A stretch of DNA of 6,098 nt from Granulicella sp. (GTDB taxonomy: Bacteria; Acidobacteriota; Terriglobia; Terriglobales; Acidobacteriaceae), in assembly GCA_003133205.1 (NCBI GenBank), contig PKWK01000129.1, positions 1 through 6,098 on the forward strand, in the 5' to 3' direction. Position numbers and translations under genes: made by a program. Position 1 is the first letter of the stretch. The number at the start of each line of letters is the position of its first letter. The notes below the pieces were generated by a model, which was not told where the DNA came from, ran no database searches, and saw only the letters and a list, made by a program, of their open reading frames with translations. Shown piece by piece: positions 1 through 6,098 of the stretch.

Positions 1-34
1 CCGGTCATAAAACCAGACTGGAGCCTCTACGCAA

Positions 35-51
35 GCTCAAATTGCTTGAGC
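35..51 (-). other. Short inverted repeat downstream of the small membrane protein gene
   Basis: A perfect 6-bp inverted repeat (GCTCAA / TTGAGC) with a 5-base loop lies just past the stop codon of the 91-residue membrane protein gene. Its position suits a transcript-end hairpin. On the minus strand, however, no T-run follows it, so it is at best a weak or factor-dependent terminator. A 6-bp repeat can also occur by chance. Confidence 0.25.
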
Positions 52-57
52 CGCCCC

Positions 58-333
58 CTACTCCTCGACCGTGCTTGGCGGCACAACCTTCGTAATCCCC
101 GCCGCAACCAATTCGTACAATCCAGCCGCAAGCGCCACCAAGATGATCCCCGCAATCAGCATCGTCCCAGTCGGGTGGTACGCAGCAAGTTTGTCGAAGC
201 GAGCGCCCTGATCCGCGAGAAACGCCTCCCGCCCACGCCCCAGCCACCGCATCTCGGTAAAGTGGCTATATAGCCCCCGCATAATCCCTAGAAAGAGCAC
301 CGCGAGCACCCTTCCCGTCCCCGAACTCTTCAT
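58..333 (-). CDS. Small predicted membrane protein, hypothetical (91 aa)
   Basis: I do not recognise a family. The protein has a short basic N-terminus (MKSSGTGR), a moderately hydrophobic stretch at about residues 9-20 (VLAVLFLGIMRG) and a clear membrane segment at about residues 57-79 (TMLIAGIILVALAAGLYELVAAG). It ends in a short acidic tail (STVEE). Between the two hydrophobic parts is a charged soluble stretch of about 35 residues. One or two membrane passes are plausible. The ORF stays open for 31 more codons upstream, but I chose the ATG at 331-333 because GGAG sits 5 bases before it. The longer version would also run up towards the terminator at 424-458. The gene is on the same strand as the 75-aa gene and the lyase but is separated from them by that terminator, so it probably has its own promoter. 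Function is unknown. Confidence 0.65.
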   Translation of the reverse strand: MKSSGTGRVLAVLFLGIMRGLYSHFTEMRWLGRGREAFLADQGARFDKLAAYHPTGTMLIAGIILVALAAGLYELVAAGITKVVPPSTVEE

Positions 334-423
334 AGATTCTCCAGCCCCCATCATAAGAGTCCGCGCGTCCGCGGCCGCACTTGAAATGCGACGCGAACCA
401 CGCATCTCACCATCTCGAATCCC

Positions 424-458
424 CAAACAAAAACGCCGCCCTTAGCCAGGCGGCGCTT
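424..458 (-). terminator. Rho-independent terminator of the 75-aa gene (minus strand)
   Basis: A 7-bp all-GC stem (CGCCGCC at 434-440 and GGCGGCG at 449-455) encloses an 8-base loop. Read on the minus strand, the stem is followed at once by TTTTTGTTT, the classical intrinsic terminator layout. On the plus strand no T-run follows. It lies 49 bases past the stop of the 75-aa gene and therefore ends that transcript, possibly including the upstream lyase gene. Confidence 0.8.
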
Positions 459-504
459 GTCCTAAATTGATCCAGCCAAATTGAACCAGCTATCTTCCAA
501 TCCT

Positions 505-732
505 CTACAGCGTCGACTCGATCTCGAATCCCCAGGCCTCAAGCAGCGCCTCTGGAATGTACTTCGAATTCTTGTTGCGCCGAGCCCACTCACGGAGCCG
601 CGTCGAACGAATGTACTGATCCGGAGTCAGCTTGAACTCCTTTACCACTTGCTCGAAAGATGTAACGGTTGGGACCACCGGGCCGATCGGCTCGGGCTTG
701 CCCCAATTCGGATTTCCACGACGCTTTGCCAT
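505..732 (-). CDS. Small basic conserved-looking protein with NPNWGKP motif (75 aa)
   Basis: The protein starts MAKRRGNPNWGKPEP, a basic and then proline-rich N-terminus. An apparently helical C-terminal half follows (SFEQVVKEFKL, then LREWARRNKNSKYIPEALLEAWGF). There is no signal peptide or membrane segment, so it is probably cytoplasmic. From memory, small proteins with a similar N-terminus occur as hypothetical proteins in Acidobacteria; I cannot check this here. The spread of Lys and Arg would allow nucleic-acid binding, but no known DNA-binding fold is evident and I assign no function. The start is supported by AAAGGA 8 bases upstream of the ATG. The gene lies 114 bases downstream of the lyase stop on the same strand and is followed by a strong terminator. 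It could be the last gene of the lyase transcript or have its own promoter. Confidence 0.75.
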   Translation of the reverse strand: MAKRRGNPNWGKPEPIGPVVPTVTSFEQVVKEFKLTPDQYIRSTRLREWARRNKNSKYIPEALLEAWGFEIESTL

Positions 733-740
733 CAGTTATA

Positions 741-754
741 TCCTTTGTCCTTTG
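741..754 (-). promoter_or_regulatory. Ribosome binding site of the 75-aa gene, present as a tandem heptamer
   Basis: On the minus strand the heptamer CAAAGGA occurs twice in direct tandem. The copy nearer the gene places AAAGGA 8 bases before the ATG, a normal Shine-Dalgarno distance. The second copy lies 15 bases out, too far for normal initiation. Just upstream (755-783) is an imperfect inverted repeat, TTTCCAGC / GCTGGGAAA, with a 12-base AT-rich loop and no T-run. It is not a terminator and may simply be part of the leader. Confidence 0.5.
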
Positions 755-846
755 TTTCCAGCCCTTTATAACGAGCTGGGAAATCTTGCGTGATGCGGCC
801 GACATAGCGATTCTCGCAACTATGAGCGATATTCATTCTAAGGCAT

Positions 847-3183
847 TTACAGGCAAAAAGCAAGCCTTTCCGAGCCTTTTCGTCGAAGTTCAGTCGCCAC
901 AGCCTGCTGTGCAGGAGCAAGCTCCAATCGCACCACGTCATACGCAACTCCGCTTGTAATCCCGCCCGCCGGCACAATCAACGTCAGAGTGTTCGCTCCC
1001 GCATGCAGTAGCGACCCATCGAACGACAGGTCCTTCTCGACCCACGATCCCTCAACGCCGTCGCGGTTGATGGTCGCGTTGTAGACGAGGCCCTCCACAG
1101 TGCCCGCGTCCTTGCCGTTTACCTTAACCGCGATGCTCCGTGCGCTCGCGCCCGCAATCGCCAGCCGCAAAACACCGCGCTCGCCCGCCGCAGGAGCCTT
1201 CGCCAGCGTGAAGTTCACCTTCCACGGAGTCTCACGGCCCTTGCCCTTGCCGAGCACGTCGGGCAACTCCTCATCGTGCGGCACCTGGTAGATATACCAG
1301 TCCTTGCGGAAGTCACTCTTGCCGATGGTAAAGTTCACGTCGTTGGGGAACAGCTTCGCGTACGCGATGTATTCGCCCCAATGCCAGTGGTCGTTTCCGT
1401 TCAAGAACTCCGACGCGGACCGATTCGGAATGCCGATCTGCCACAACTGCTTGCCATACCGCACCGGCTTCCATTCCAGCTTGCCCAGGTCGACCTTGCC
1501 GCCGGCCCCGACCGTCACATCCGCCTTCGCATATTCGCCCAGCACACCATCGGCAATCGCGTGCAGTTCATACGTCCCCGCACGCACATTCGGGATCGTG
1601 AACTTTCCATCCGCCGTACCGCGCGTCCAGAACTCGTAGTGCTTCGCGTCGTTCTGCCAAGTCATCGCCTCGGGCGTACGTCCGCCGGGCTGACCCGCCT
1701 GCGCAGGCTGTGCCGTCGGAGCCGCCACCGGCGTCTGGTCCGGATACGCGAGCCCAACCAGCAGATTCGGCAGGTTGGCTCCCGGAGCCTGCGGATCGCG
1801 CAACACCATCTGCCCGCTCACCGTAGAGCGTTCCGCCGCCTTCGGGAAGTCCACCCCGTTCACCCAAGCGTAAGGCCACTTCCCCGCTTCCACCGTGGCC
1901 TGCCGTTTCGCGTCCGCAAACATCGCATCCGGCGTCGGGCCCGTAGGCACGTAGATCATCACCGGCCCCACCACCTTGTTCCAGTTCTCGCCCGCGGCGA
2001 TGGGCAGAATGCTGCCACCGTAGTGCGAGCCCCGCCAATAGTCCAGCAGCGTCGGATCGCCGCCATCGCCATCGTCCAGATGCCCTGTCAGTTCGAAGTG
2101 GTTCGGCCCGCTCGACAGAAACTCGACCGACGGATTGATGAAGTAAATCCCCACATGCTGCTTGGTGCTCGACCAGCCAAACGCCGGCGTGCCGAACTGG
2201 TCCGCGCAGTAGTCATACTTATGCTCGACCTGACCCGTCTTCACGCCCGTCGTCAGCCGCCGCGCCTCCTTCATATTCAAGTCGGTGCCCTTGTCCCAGT
2301 CCGCGCCCGTGGGCATCGCCTCGTTGCGCTGCTCGTCGATCGAGAGCCAGTCGAACACTCCGCCGTTCAGCTTCATGCCGTAGCGGCTCTCACCGATCTG
2401 GGTCGCACCGTAGCTCGGCGCGTGGGTGTAGATCGCGTACGTATAAATGCCCTTCTCGCCGCGCCCCAGCGTGTAGCGAATCTCCATATCCACCAGCAAC
2501 CCGGGCCCGCGACCACCGCCACCAGCTCCTCCAGGGCCAGCGCCCGGCCGTGGACCAGTCGCCGTCCCACGGTTCCGAGGCACGCCCGGAGGCAGTTGCA
2601 CTGCCGGAGCCGTTCGCGCACCTGCAGGAACATCATCTTCCGCCGCCGGCGCATCCTGTCCCGCAGATGCCGGCGCAGCGCCCGCTGCATCAGCCGGACG
2701 AGGTCCGCCCACTCCCGGCCCAGCCCCACGCGTCCCGTTCAAGTTCTTCCCGTCCGACCACCCTTTCACCGAAACCTCGGCTCGCTCGCCGCCATTGGCC
2801 GCGGGGTCGATCGTCACCTTCGCTTCCATGCGCGCCGCGCCCGCCGGGTTCTGCTCCCAATACCCCGCGTGGTGGCCGGAGACGTAGCCCTGGGTCTCCA
2901 GTCCATGCACCTTCAGCGAACTCATGTCGCCGGTCCTCTTGTTGATCGTCGCCGTCAGGTATCCATTGGAAAGGATGAAACTCGTACCATCGTCGGTCAC
3001 CGTGACCGGAGTATCCGCGTCGGGCATGACCTCGGGCCCGAGCCTCACCTCCTTGCCCTTCTGCGCAAACGCGGCAAACACCACGACAAACAAGCAGACC
3101 ACCAGCGATGCCGCAAACCAGGCTGTTTTGGATGTCTTGGCGGAGGAGCCAAATTGGGAGGGGCAAAGCGACGAAGTCTGCAT
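847..3183 (-). CDS. Secreted rhamnogalacturonan lyase, polysaccharide lyase family 4 type (778 aa)
   Basis: Predicted exported enzyme that cleaves the rhamnogalacturonan I backbone of pectin by beta-elimination. Residues 1-40 form a Sec signal peptide: a long polar n-region, a hydrophobic core (WFAASLVVCLFVVVFAAFA) and likely cleavage after AFA. The N-terminal beta-sandwich catalytic domain covers about 50-445. Residues 453-571 are fibronectin-III-like, with a typical GKFTIPNVRAGTYELHA stretch. Residues 577-755 match the C-terminal carbohydrate-binding-like domain of PL4 (LWQIGIPNRSASEFLNG, then DVNFTIGKSDFRKDWYIYQ). K322 (HKYDY) and H387 (RGSHYGG), 65 residues apart, fit the catalytic Lys/His pair of fungal PL4 lyase; this is my alignment by eye. 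The ATG at 3181-3183 is chosen because AGAGGA lies 6 bases upstream; the ATG 9 codons earlier has no such site. Oddities are a Gly/Ala/Pro-rich insert (about 151-228), a smaller one (about 485-507) and a tail after residue 760. The order of domains makes the family call firm; exact substrate is inferred. Confidence 0.88.
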   Translation of the reverse strand: MQTSSLCPSQFGSSAKTSKTAWFAASLVVCLFVVVFAAFAQKGKEVRLGPEVMPDADTPVTVTDDGTSFILSNGYLTATINKRTGDMSSLKVHGLETQGYVSGHHAGYWEQNPAGAARMEAKVTIDPAANGGERAEVSVKGWSDGKNLNGTRGAGPGVGGPRPADAAGAAPASAGQDAPAAEDDVPAGARTAPAVQLPPGVPRNRGTATGPRPGAGPGGAGGGGRGPGLLVDMEIRYTLGRGEKGIYTYAIYTHAPSYGATQIGESRYGMKLNGGVFDWLSIDEQRNEAMPTGADWDKGTDLNMKEARRLTTGVKTGQVEHKYDYCADQFGTPAFGWSSTKQHVGIYFINPSVEFLSSGPNHFELTGHLDDGDGGDPTLLDYWRGSHYGGSILPIAAGENWNKVVGPVMIYVPTGPTPDAMFADAKRQATVEAGKWPYAWVNGVDFPKAAERSTVSGQMVLRDPQAPGANLPNLLVGLAYPDQTPVAAPTAQPAQAGQPGGRTPEAMTWQNDAKHYEFWTRGTADGKFTIPNVRAGTYELHAIADGVLGEYAKADVTVGAGGKVDLGKLEWKPVRYGKQLWQIGIPNRSASEFLNGNDHWHWGEYIAYAKLFPNDVNFTIGKSDFRKDWYIYQVPHDEELPDVLGKGKGRETPWKVNFTLAKAPAAGERGVLRLAIAGASARSIAVKVNGKDAGTVEGLVYNATINRDGVEGSWVEKDLSFDGSLLHAGANTLTLIVPAGGITSGVAYDVVRLELAPAQQAVATELRRKGSERLAFCL

Positions 3184-3303
3184 GGAGTATCCTCTGGTGC
3201 GCGCAATCATCGTGCAGGATCAAGCGGGCTGACAGGCACGGTTCAACTGTAGGGAGCGCACTCCGTTCATACAGACGCACCCCGTCCCACAGAAGACGCG
3301 CTC

Positions 3304-3332
3304 TGGGAATAATTCTTCTATTGATACCTCAG
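3304..3332. promoter_or_regulatory. AT-rich island in the lyase leader, possible promoter region
   Basis: The 145-bp gap between the lyase start and the end of the lipase-maturation-factor remnant is GC-rich except for one stretch around 3306-3326, where only 5 of 21 bases are G or C. It includes the small palindrome GAATAATTC at 3307-3315. It is the most promoter-like segment upstream of the lyase. I see no well-matched pair of -35 and -10 boxes at proper spacing in either direction, so this marks a candidate region only. Confidence 0.25.
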
Positions 3333-3610
3333 GGTTCCGGCGCAACCTCGCGCGACGGTCCGGCCACCACCCCAAACCGCCCATCATCCAGCCTCGTGAT
3401 CGTAGGCGCATACGTCCCGAGATACCGCCTCGTCCACCACACGCCCTGCTCCCGCTTCTCCTCCGCCGTGCTGAACCAGTACTGCCAGATCACCGCCCGC
3501 ACGTACTTCGGCGGAGTCCCGCCAAGCGGATCTCCCGCAAACAACCCCAGCACGTCGCGGTCGGTTCCCCGCCCCATGCTCCGAATCAAAGAGATAAAGG
3601 AAAACGCGTC
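3329..3610 (-). pseudogene. C-terminal remnant of a lipase maturation factor family protein
   Basis: The reading frame holds a segment matching the extreme C-terminus of lipase maturation factor (LMF) proteins, which are membrane proteins of roughly 450-500 residues or more. Visible hallmarks in order are FSFISLIRSM, DVLGLFAGDPL, the PPKYVRAVIWQYWFS block, EEKREQGVWWTRRYL and a YAPTITRL end. They resemble the PPxYVRAxxYxYWFS and WWxR blocks of animal LMF1 as I remember them. About 94 codons are recognisable. The frame stays open to an ATG at 3662-3664, but those extra 18 residues look unrelated. In none of the three minus-strand frames up to 3750 do I see more LMF sequence, and the multi-pass membrane part is missing. 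The N-terminal four-fifths was therefore lost, and the left end still has a normal stop. No good ribosome binding site precedes any internal ATG, so a working short protein is less likely. Confidence 0.68.
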
Positions 3611-3742
3611 TGGCCTTATCCATGACCGCAACCCTTTGCTGCAAGAGTTTCGATGCCGTCCCATGCGGTTCGTGGAAAGATACTACGCCGGTCGCGCAAA
3701 CGAGAATAACCTTGCAGACAGGAATCGCAAGCCGTCGGAATC

Positions 3743-3750
3743 GGGGAGCA
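3743..3750 (+). promoter_or_regulatory. Unusually close Shine-Dalgarno sequence of the oxidoreductase gene
   Basis: GGGGAG at 3743-3748 is followed by only two bases before the ATG at 3751, closer than the usual 5-9. There is no in-frame ATG, GTG or TTG in the next 16 codons before the FAD-binding motif. The next upstream in-frame candidate is a TTG at 3712, with a weak GAGA before it. It would add 13 residues. The ATG at 3751 remains the best start, with some doubt. Confidence 0.4.
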
Positions 3751-5199
3751 ATGCCTCAAGCATCTGGAAATCATCGCCGCGGAAAAGCCTGCGTAATCGG
3801 CTCAGGTCCCAACGGACTCGCGGCCGCCATCGTGCTCGCACAGGCTGGCCTCGACGTCGAAGTCTTCGAAGCTGAACCAACCGTAGGCGGCGCAACCCGC
3901 ACCTTGGAACTCACCCTCCCCGGCTTCCACCACGACTTCGGCTCCGCAGTCCACCCCCTCGCCGTAGGCTCGCCCTTCTTCTCCTCCCTGCCCCTCGCCG
4001 ACTACGGCCTCGAATGGATCCACTCCCCCTTCACCCTGGCCCACCCTTTCGACGACGGCACCGCCATCACCCTCGACCGCGACCTCACCCAAACCGAAGC
4101 CGCCCTCGGCGAAGACGGCCCCGCCTGGCGCCGCCTCATGCAGCCGCTCGCCACCCGCTGGCCCGACTTCACCGCCAACATCCTCCGCCCCGCAATCGCC
4201 TTCCCGAAGCACCCTTTCCTGCTCGCCCGCTTCGGCCTGAACGCCCTCCTCCCCACCACCACCGTAGCCCGCCGCTTCAGCACCGAACCAGCCCGAGCCC
4301 TCTTCGCCGGCCTCGCCGCGCACTCCTTCATGGCTCTCAATCAGCCCCTCAGCGCCTCCTTCGGCCTCGTCCTCGGAGCCGCCGCCCACGCCGTAGGATG
4401 GCCCATCCCGCGCGGTGGCGCACAGTCCCTCGCCAACGCCCTCGCGGCCCACCTCGCCCACCTCGGCGGCCGCATCACCACCTCCACCCGCATTCGCAGC
4501 CTCACCGACCTCCCCGCCAGCGACCTCACCCTCTGCGACATCACGCCCCGCCAACTCCTAACCCTCGCCGGCGAGTCCTCCCCCAACAAACTCTCCCCCA
4601 CCTATCGCCGCCAACTCGCCGCGTACAAATACGGCCCCGGCGCCTTCAAAGTCGACTACGCCCTCTCCAGCCCCATCCCCTGGAACGCTCCCGCCTGCCG
4701 CCGCGCCGCCACCGTCCACCTCGGCGGCACCTTGGCCGAAATCGCCGCCTCTGAATCAACGATGTCTTCCGGACAGCATTCAGCCAAGCCCTTCGTCCTC
4801 CTCGCCCAGCCAACCCTCTTCGATCCCACCCGCGCCCCCGCCGGTAAGCACATCGCCTGGGCCTACTGCCACGTCCCCAACGCCTCCACCGAAGACATGC
4901 TCGACCGCCTCGAATCCCAGATCGAGCGCTTCGCCACTGGCTTCCGCGCCACCATCCTCGCCCGCCACATCTCCTCCCCCTCCACCCTCGAAGCCATGGA
5001 CGCCAACCTCGTAGGCGGCGACATCGGCGGAGGCGCCGTCAACCTCCGCCAGTTCCTCTTCCGCCCCACCCGCCGCCAATACCGCACCTCCGCGCCGGAC
5101 ATCTACCTCTGCTCCTCTTCCACGCCACCCGGCGGAGGCGTCCACGGCATGTGCGGAGCCAACGCCGCCCGCATGGCCCTCGACCATCTCCAACACTAA
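3751..5199 (+). CDS. FAD-dependent oxidoreductase, phytoene dehydrogenase-like (482 aa)
   Basis: The protein belongs to the broad family of phytoene-desaturase-like flavoproteins (COG1233 type), which oxidise or isomerise hydrophobic substrates using FAD. Near the N-terminus is a dinucleotide-binding fold: ACVIGSGPNGLAAA (GxGxxG at residues 17-22), the acidic E40 that should contact the FAD ribose (VEVFEAE), and the GGATRT element at 46-51. The C-terminal FAD motif is also intact (DIYLCSSS, then PGGGVHGMCGANAA at 460-473). No signal peptide or membrane helix is seen, so it is probably cytoplasmic. Length is normal for the family. No carotenoid genes lie nearby, so the substrate cannot be named; the motifs fit uncharacterised relatives as well as true desaturases. 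The sense strand is strikingly C-rich, with C-ending codons dominating. The gene is divergent from the lyase and from the LMF remnant, and converges on the protease gene. Confidence 0.87.
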   Translation: MPQASGNHRRGKACVIGSGPNGLAAAIVLAQAGLDVEVFEAEPTVGGATRTLELTLPGFHHDFGSAVHPLAVGSPFFSSLPLADYGLEWIHSPFTLAHPFDDGTAITLDRDLTQTEAALGEDGPAWRRLMQPLATRWPDFTANILRPAIAFPKHPFLLARFGLNALLPTTTVARRFSTEPARALFAGLAAHSFMALNQPLSASFGLVLGAAAHAVGWPIPRGGAQSLANALAAHLAHLGGRITTSTRIRSLTDLPASDLTLCDITPRQLLTLAGESSPNKLSPTYRRQLAAYKYGPGAFKVDYALSSPIPWNAPACRRAATVHLGGTLAEIAASESTMSSGQHSAKPFVLLAQPTLFDPTRAPAGKHIAWAYCHVPNASTEDMLDRLESQIERFATGFRATILARHISSPSTLEAMDANLVGGDIGGGAVNLRQFLFRPTRRQYRTSAPDIYLCSSSTPPGGGVHGMCGANAARMALDHLQH

Positions 5200-5234
5200 A
5201 AAAAGGGTCGCCGCAAACCTTCTTGCGACGGCCC
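5198..5234 (-). terminator. Rho-independent terminator between convergent genes
   Basis: A 12-bp stem (5205-5216 with 5223-5234) includes one wobble pair and one mismatch, and has a 6-base loop (ACCTTC). On the minus strand the stem runs straight into seven Ts (5204 down to 5198), so it should end the HtrA protease transcript. On the plus strand the stem is preceded by the A-run but followed by AATCGTCC, so termination of the oxidoreductase transcript would be weaker. The T-run overlaps the oxidoreductase stop codon. Confidence 0.82.
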
Positions 5235-5258
5235 AATCGTCCTAATGGTCTTTATAAA

Positions 5259-6098
5259 CTACATGCCATTCTGATTTCCGTCTGTCGGGTGCAACACACG
5301 GTAGCTATTGTTTCCCTTCGACCACACCAGCAGCAGAATGTCCTTGCCCTGTGGAGTCGAATGCATCGCGCTCGCGAACTGCTCCGCCGAAGCAACCGGC
5401 TTCCGGTTCACCTCGACCACCACGTCGCCCGGCTGCAATCCAGCATCATCCGCCGGCGAGCCCGGACGAACATTCGCAATCGCCGCGCCCTTCACCTCTG
5501 CCGGCACCTGTAACTGCTGCCGAACGTCCTGGTTCAGATCGTCCACTGCCAGCCCGAGCTTGCCCGTATTCTGCGGCGATGCACCAGACTCCTTGTCCGC
5601 TACCTCCGTGCCCGGCTTGTGATACTCGCCAACCTTCAAGCTCAACGTCATCGGCTGACCGTTGCGCAGGATCCCCAACTCGATCGTCTGCCCTGGCTGG
5701 TCCTGGCTCACCGCAACCTGCAGCGCGCTGCCGTCGGCCACCGTGTGGCCATTCAGCTTGTCGATCACGTCGCCGCTCTTCAGTCCAGCGCGGCTCGCCG
5801 GCGAATCCGGCGAAACCTGCGCCACGATCGCGCCCGTCGCCTCCTTCAGGTTGAAGAAGCTGGCATTCGACGGAGTCACGTCGTTCATCGCGATTCCCAG
5901 GTAGCCATGATGCACGGCTCCATGCGCGATCAACTGATCTGCGGTCGTCTTCGCAATCTGCGACGGAATCGCAAACCCCGCACCCGCGAACGACCCGCTA
6001 TCCGAGATGATGAACGTGTTGATCCCAATCAGTTCGCCATGCGCATTCACCAACGCGCCGCCCGAGTTGCCCGGATTGATCGCCGCATCCGTCTGGAT
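5259..6098 (-). CDS. DegP/DegQ-type periplasmic serine protease, HtrA family (C-terminal 279 aa, 5' end outside the window)
   Basis: HtrA proteases degrade or hold misfolded proteins in the periplasm. The gene runs off the right edge; the visible part starts inside the trypsin-like domain. Residues 3-16 of the fragment read [14 protein letters not shown], with the catalytic Ser at residue 12 (codon 6063-6065); the His and Asp of the triad would lie beyond the window. GAGFAIP at about 39-45 is the usual strand near the substrate pocket. Two PDZ domains follow: PDZ1 at about 66-158 (GYLGIAM, then [14 protein letters not shown]) and PDZ2 at about 180-271 (KLGLAVDD, then [19 protein letters not shown]). 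Two PDZ domains point to the DegP/DegQ/MucD branch rather than DegS, which has one. An apparent start at 6051-6053 is a TTG codon inside the conserved domain and is not the true start. The signal or anchor region is not visible. The gene ends 25 bases before a strong terminator. Confidence 0.93.
   Translation of the reverse strand: MQTDAAINPGNSGGALVNAHGELIGINTFIISDSGSFAGAGFAIPSQIAKTTADQLIAHGAVHHGYLGIAMNDVTPSNASFFNLKEATGAIVAQVSPDSPASRAGLKSGDVIDKLNGHTVADGSALQVAVSQDQPGQTIELGILRNGQPMTLSLKVGEYHKPGTEVADKESGASPQNTGKLGLAVDDLNQDVRQQLQVPAEVKGAAIANVRPGSPADDAGLQPGDVVVEVNRKPVASAEQFASAMHSTPQGKDILLLVWSKGNNSYRVLHPTDGNQNGM

Noticed and set aside
334..426. Longer N-terminus for the small membrane protein, starting at 426
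   Set aside because: The extra 31 residues have no protein-like features, no ribosome binding site was seen, and the region abuts the terminator. The ATG at 333 has a good GGAG.
3218..3246. Possible promoter TTGAAC - 17 bp - TTGATC upstream of the lyase on the minus strand
   Set aside because: The -10 box matches the TATAAT consensus at only two of six positions, so this is not above chance.
1276..3252. A 658-codon open frame on the plus strand opposite the lyase gene
   Set aside because: It is antisense to a gene with clear signal peptide, domains and catalytic residues. Its translation is Arg/His/Val-rich with no recognisable domain, as expected from high-GC codon bias in the opposite strand.
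2690..3280. Alternative minus-strand frame overlapping the lyase N-terminus, considered as a frameshifted extension
   Set aside because: The lyase frame is continuous from signal peptide to C-terminal domain, so no frameshift is needed. This frame gives a Gly/Arg-rich shadow.
3108..3875. 255-codon plus-strand frame across the lyase leader and LMF remnant
   Set aside because: It crosses the ends of several better supported features, is rich in Arg and Ser, and shows no domain or start signal.
4014..4754. A 246-codon plus-strand frame, and a 250-codon minus-strand frame at 3802-4554, overlapping the oxidoreductase
   Set aside because: The first is almost entirely Pro, Arg and His and the second is Gly/Glu/Ala-rich. 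Both are compositional shadows of a C-rich gene with intact FAD motifs.
1..6098. Search for a new defence, mobile or CRISPR-like system
   Set aside because: No repeat-spacer pattern, transposase, integrase, toxin-antitoxin pair, reverse transcriptase or nuclease is visible. All long genes have ordinary metabolic or envelope functions.

Overview
The window looks like chromosomal DNA from a high-GC, soil-type bacterium, most likely an acidobacterium (Acidobacteriaceae-like). This rests on the gene types: a large secreted rhamnogalacturonan lyase, a lipase-maturation-factor-like fragment, a DegP/HtrA protease, and a small basic protein with an N-terminal NPNWGKP motif. It also rests on overall style, and no marker gene is present, so the assignment is an inference.

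Layout from left to right. A 91-residue predicted membrane protein (58-333, minus) comes first. A rho-independent terminator (424-458) follows it and serves the next minus-strand gene, a 75-residue basic protein (505-732). Upstream of that on the same strand is the main gene, an exported PL4-type rhamnogalacturonan lyase of 778 residues (847-3183, minus). A 145-bp leader with one AT-rich island separates it from a short ORF (3329-3610, minus) that holds only the C-terminal end of a lipase maturation factor, apparently a broken gene. Divergent from this is a 482-residue FAD-dependent oxidoreductase of the phytoene-dehydrogenase-like family (3751-5199, plus). It converges on the C-terminal part of a DegP/DegQ-type periplasmic serine protease (5259 to the right edge, minus), with a strong hairpin terminator in the 59-bp gap.

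The genes do not form one pathway. The lyase and the 75-residue protein could share a transcript ending at the 424-458 terminator. The lyase would degrade the rhamnogalacturonan I backbone of pectin outside the cytoplasm. The HtrA protease is an envelope quality-control enzyme, and the oxidoreductase is a stand-alone redox enzyme of unknown substrate.

I found no mobile element, CRISPR array, tRNA, rRNA or defence system, and nothing I would call a new biological system. The points most worth a second look are the lipase-maturation-factor remnant, the long Gly/Ala/Pro insert inside the lyase's N-terminal domain, and the small NPNWGKP protein.
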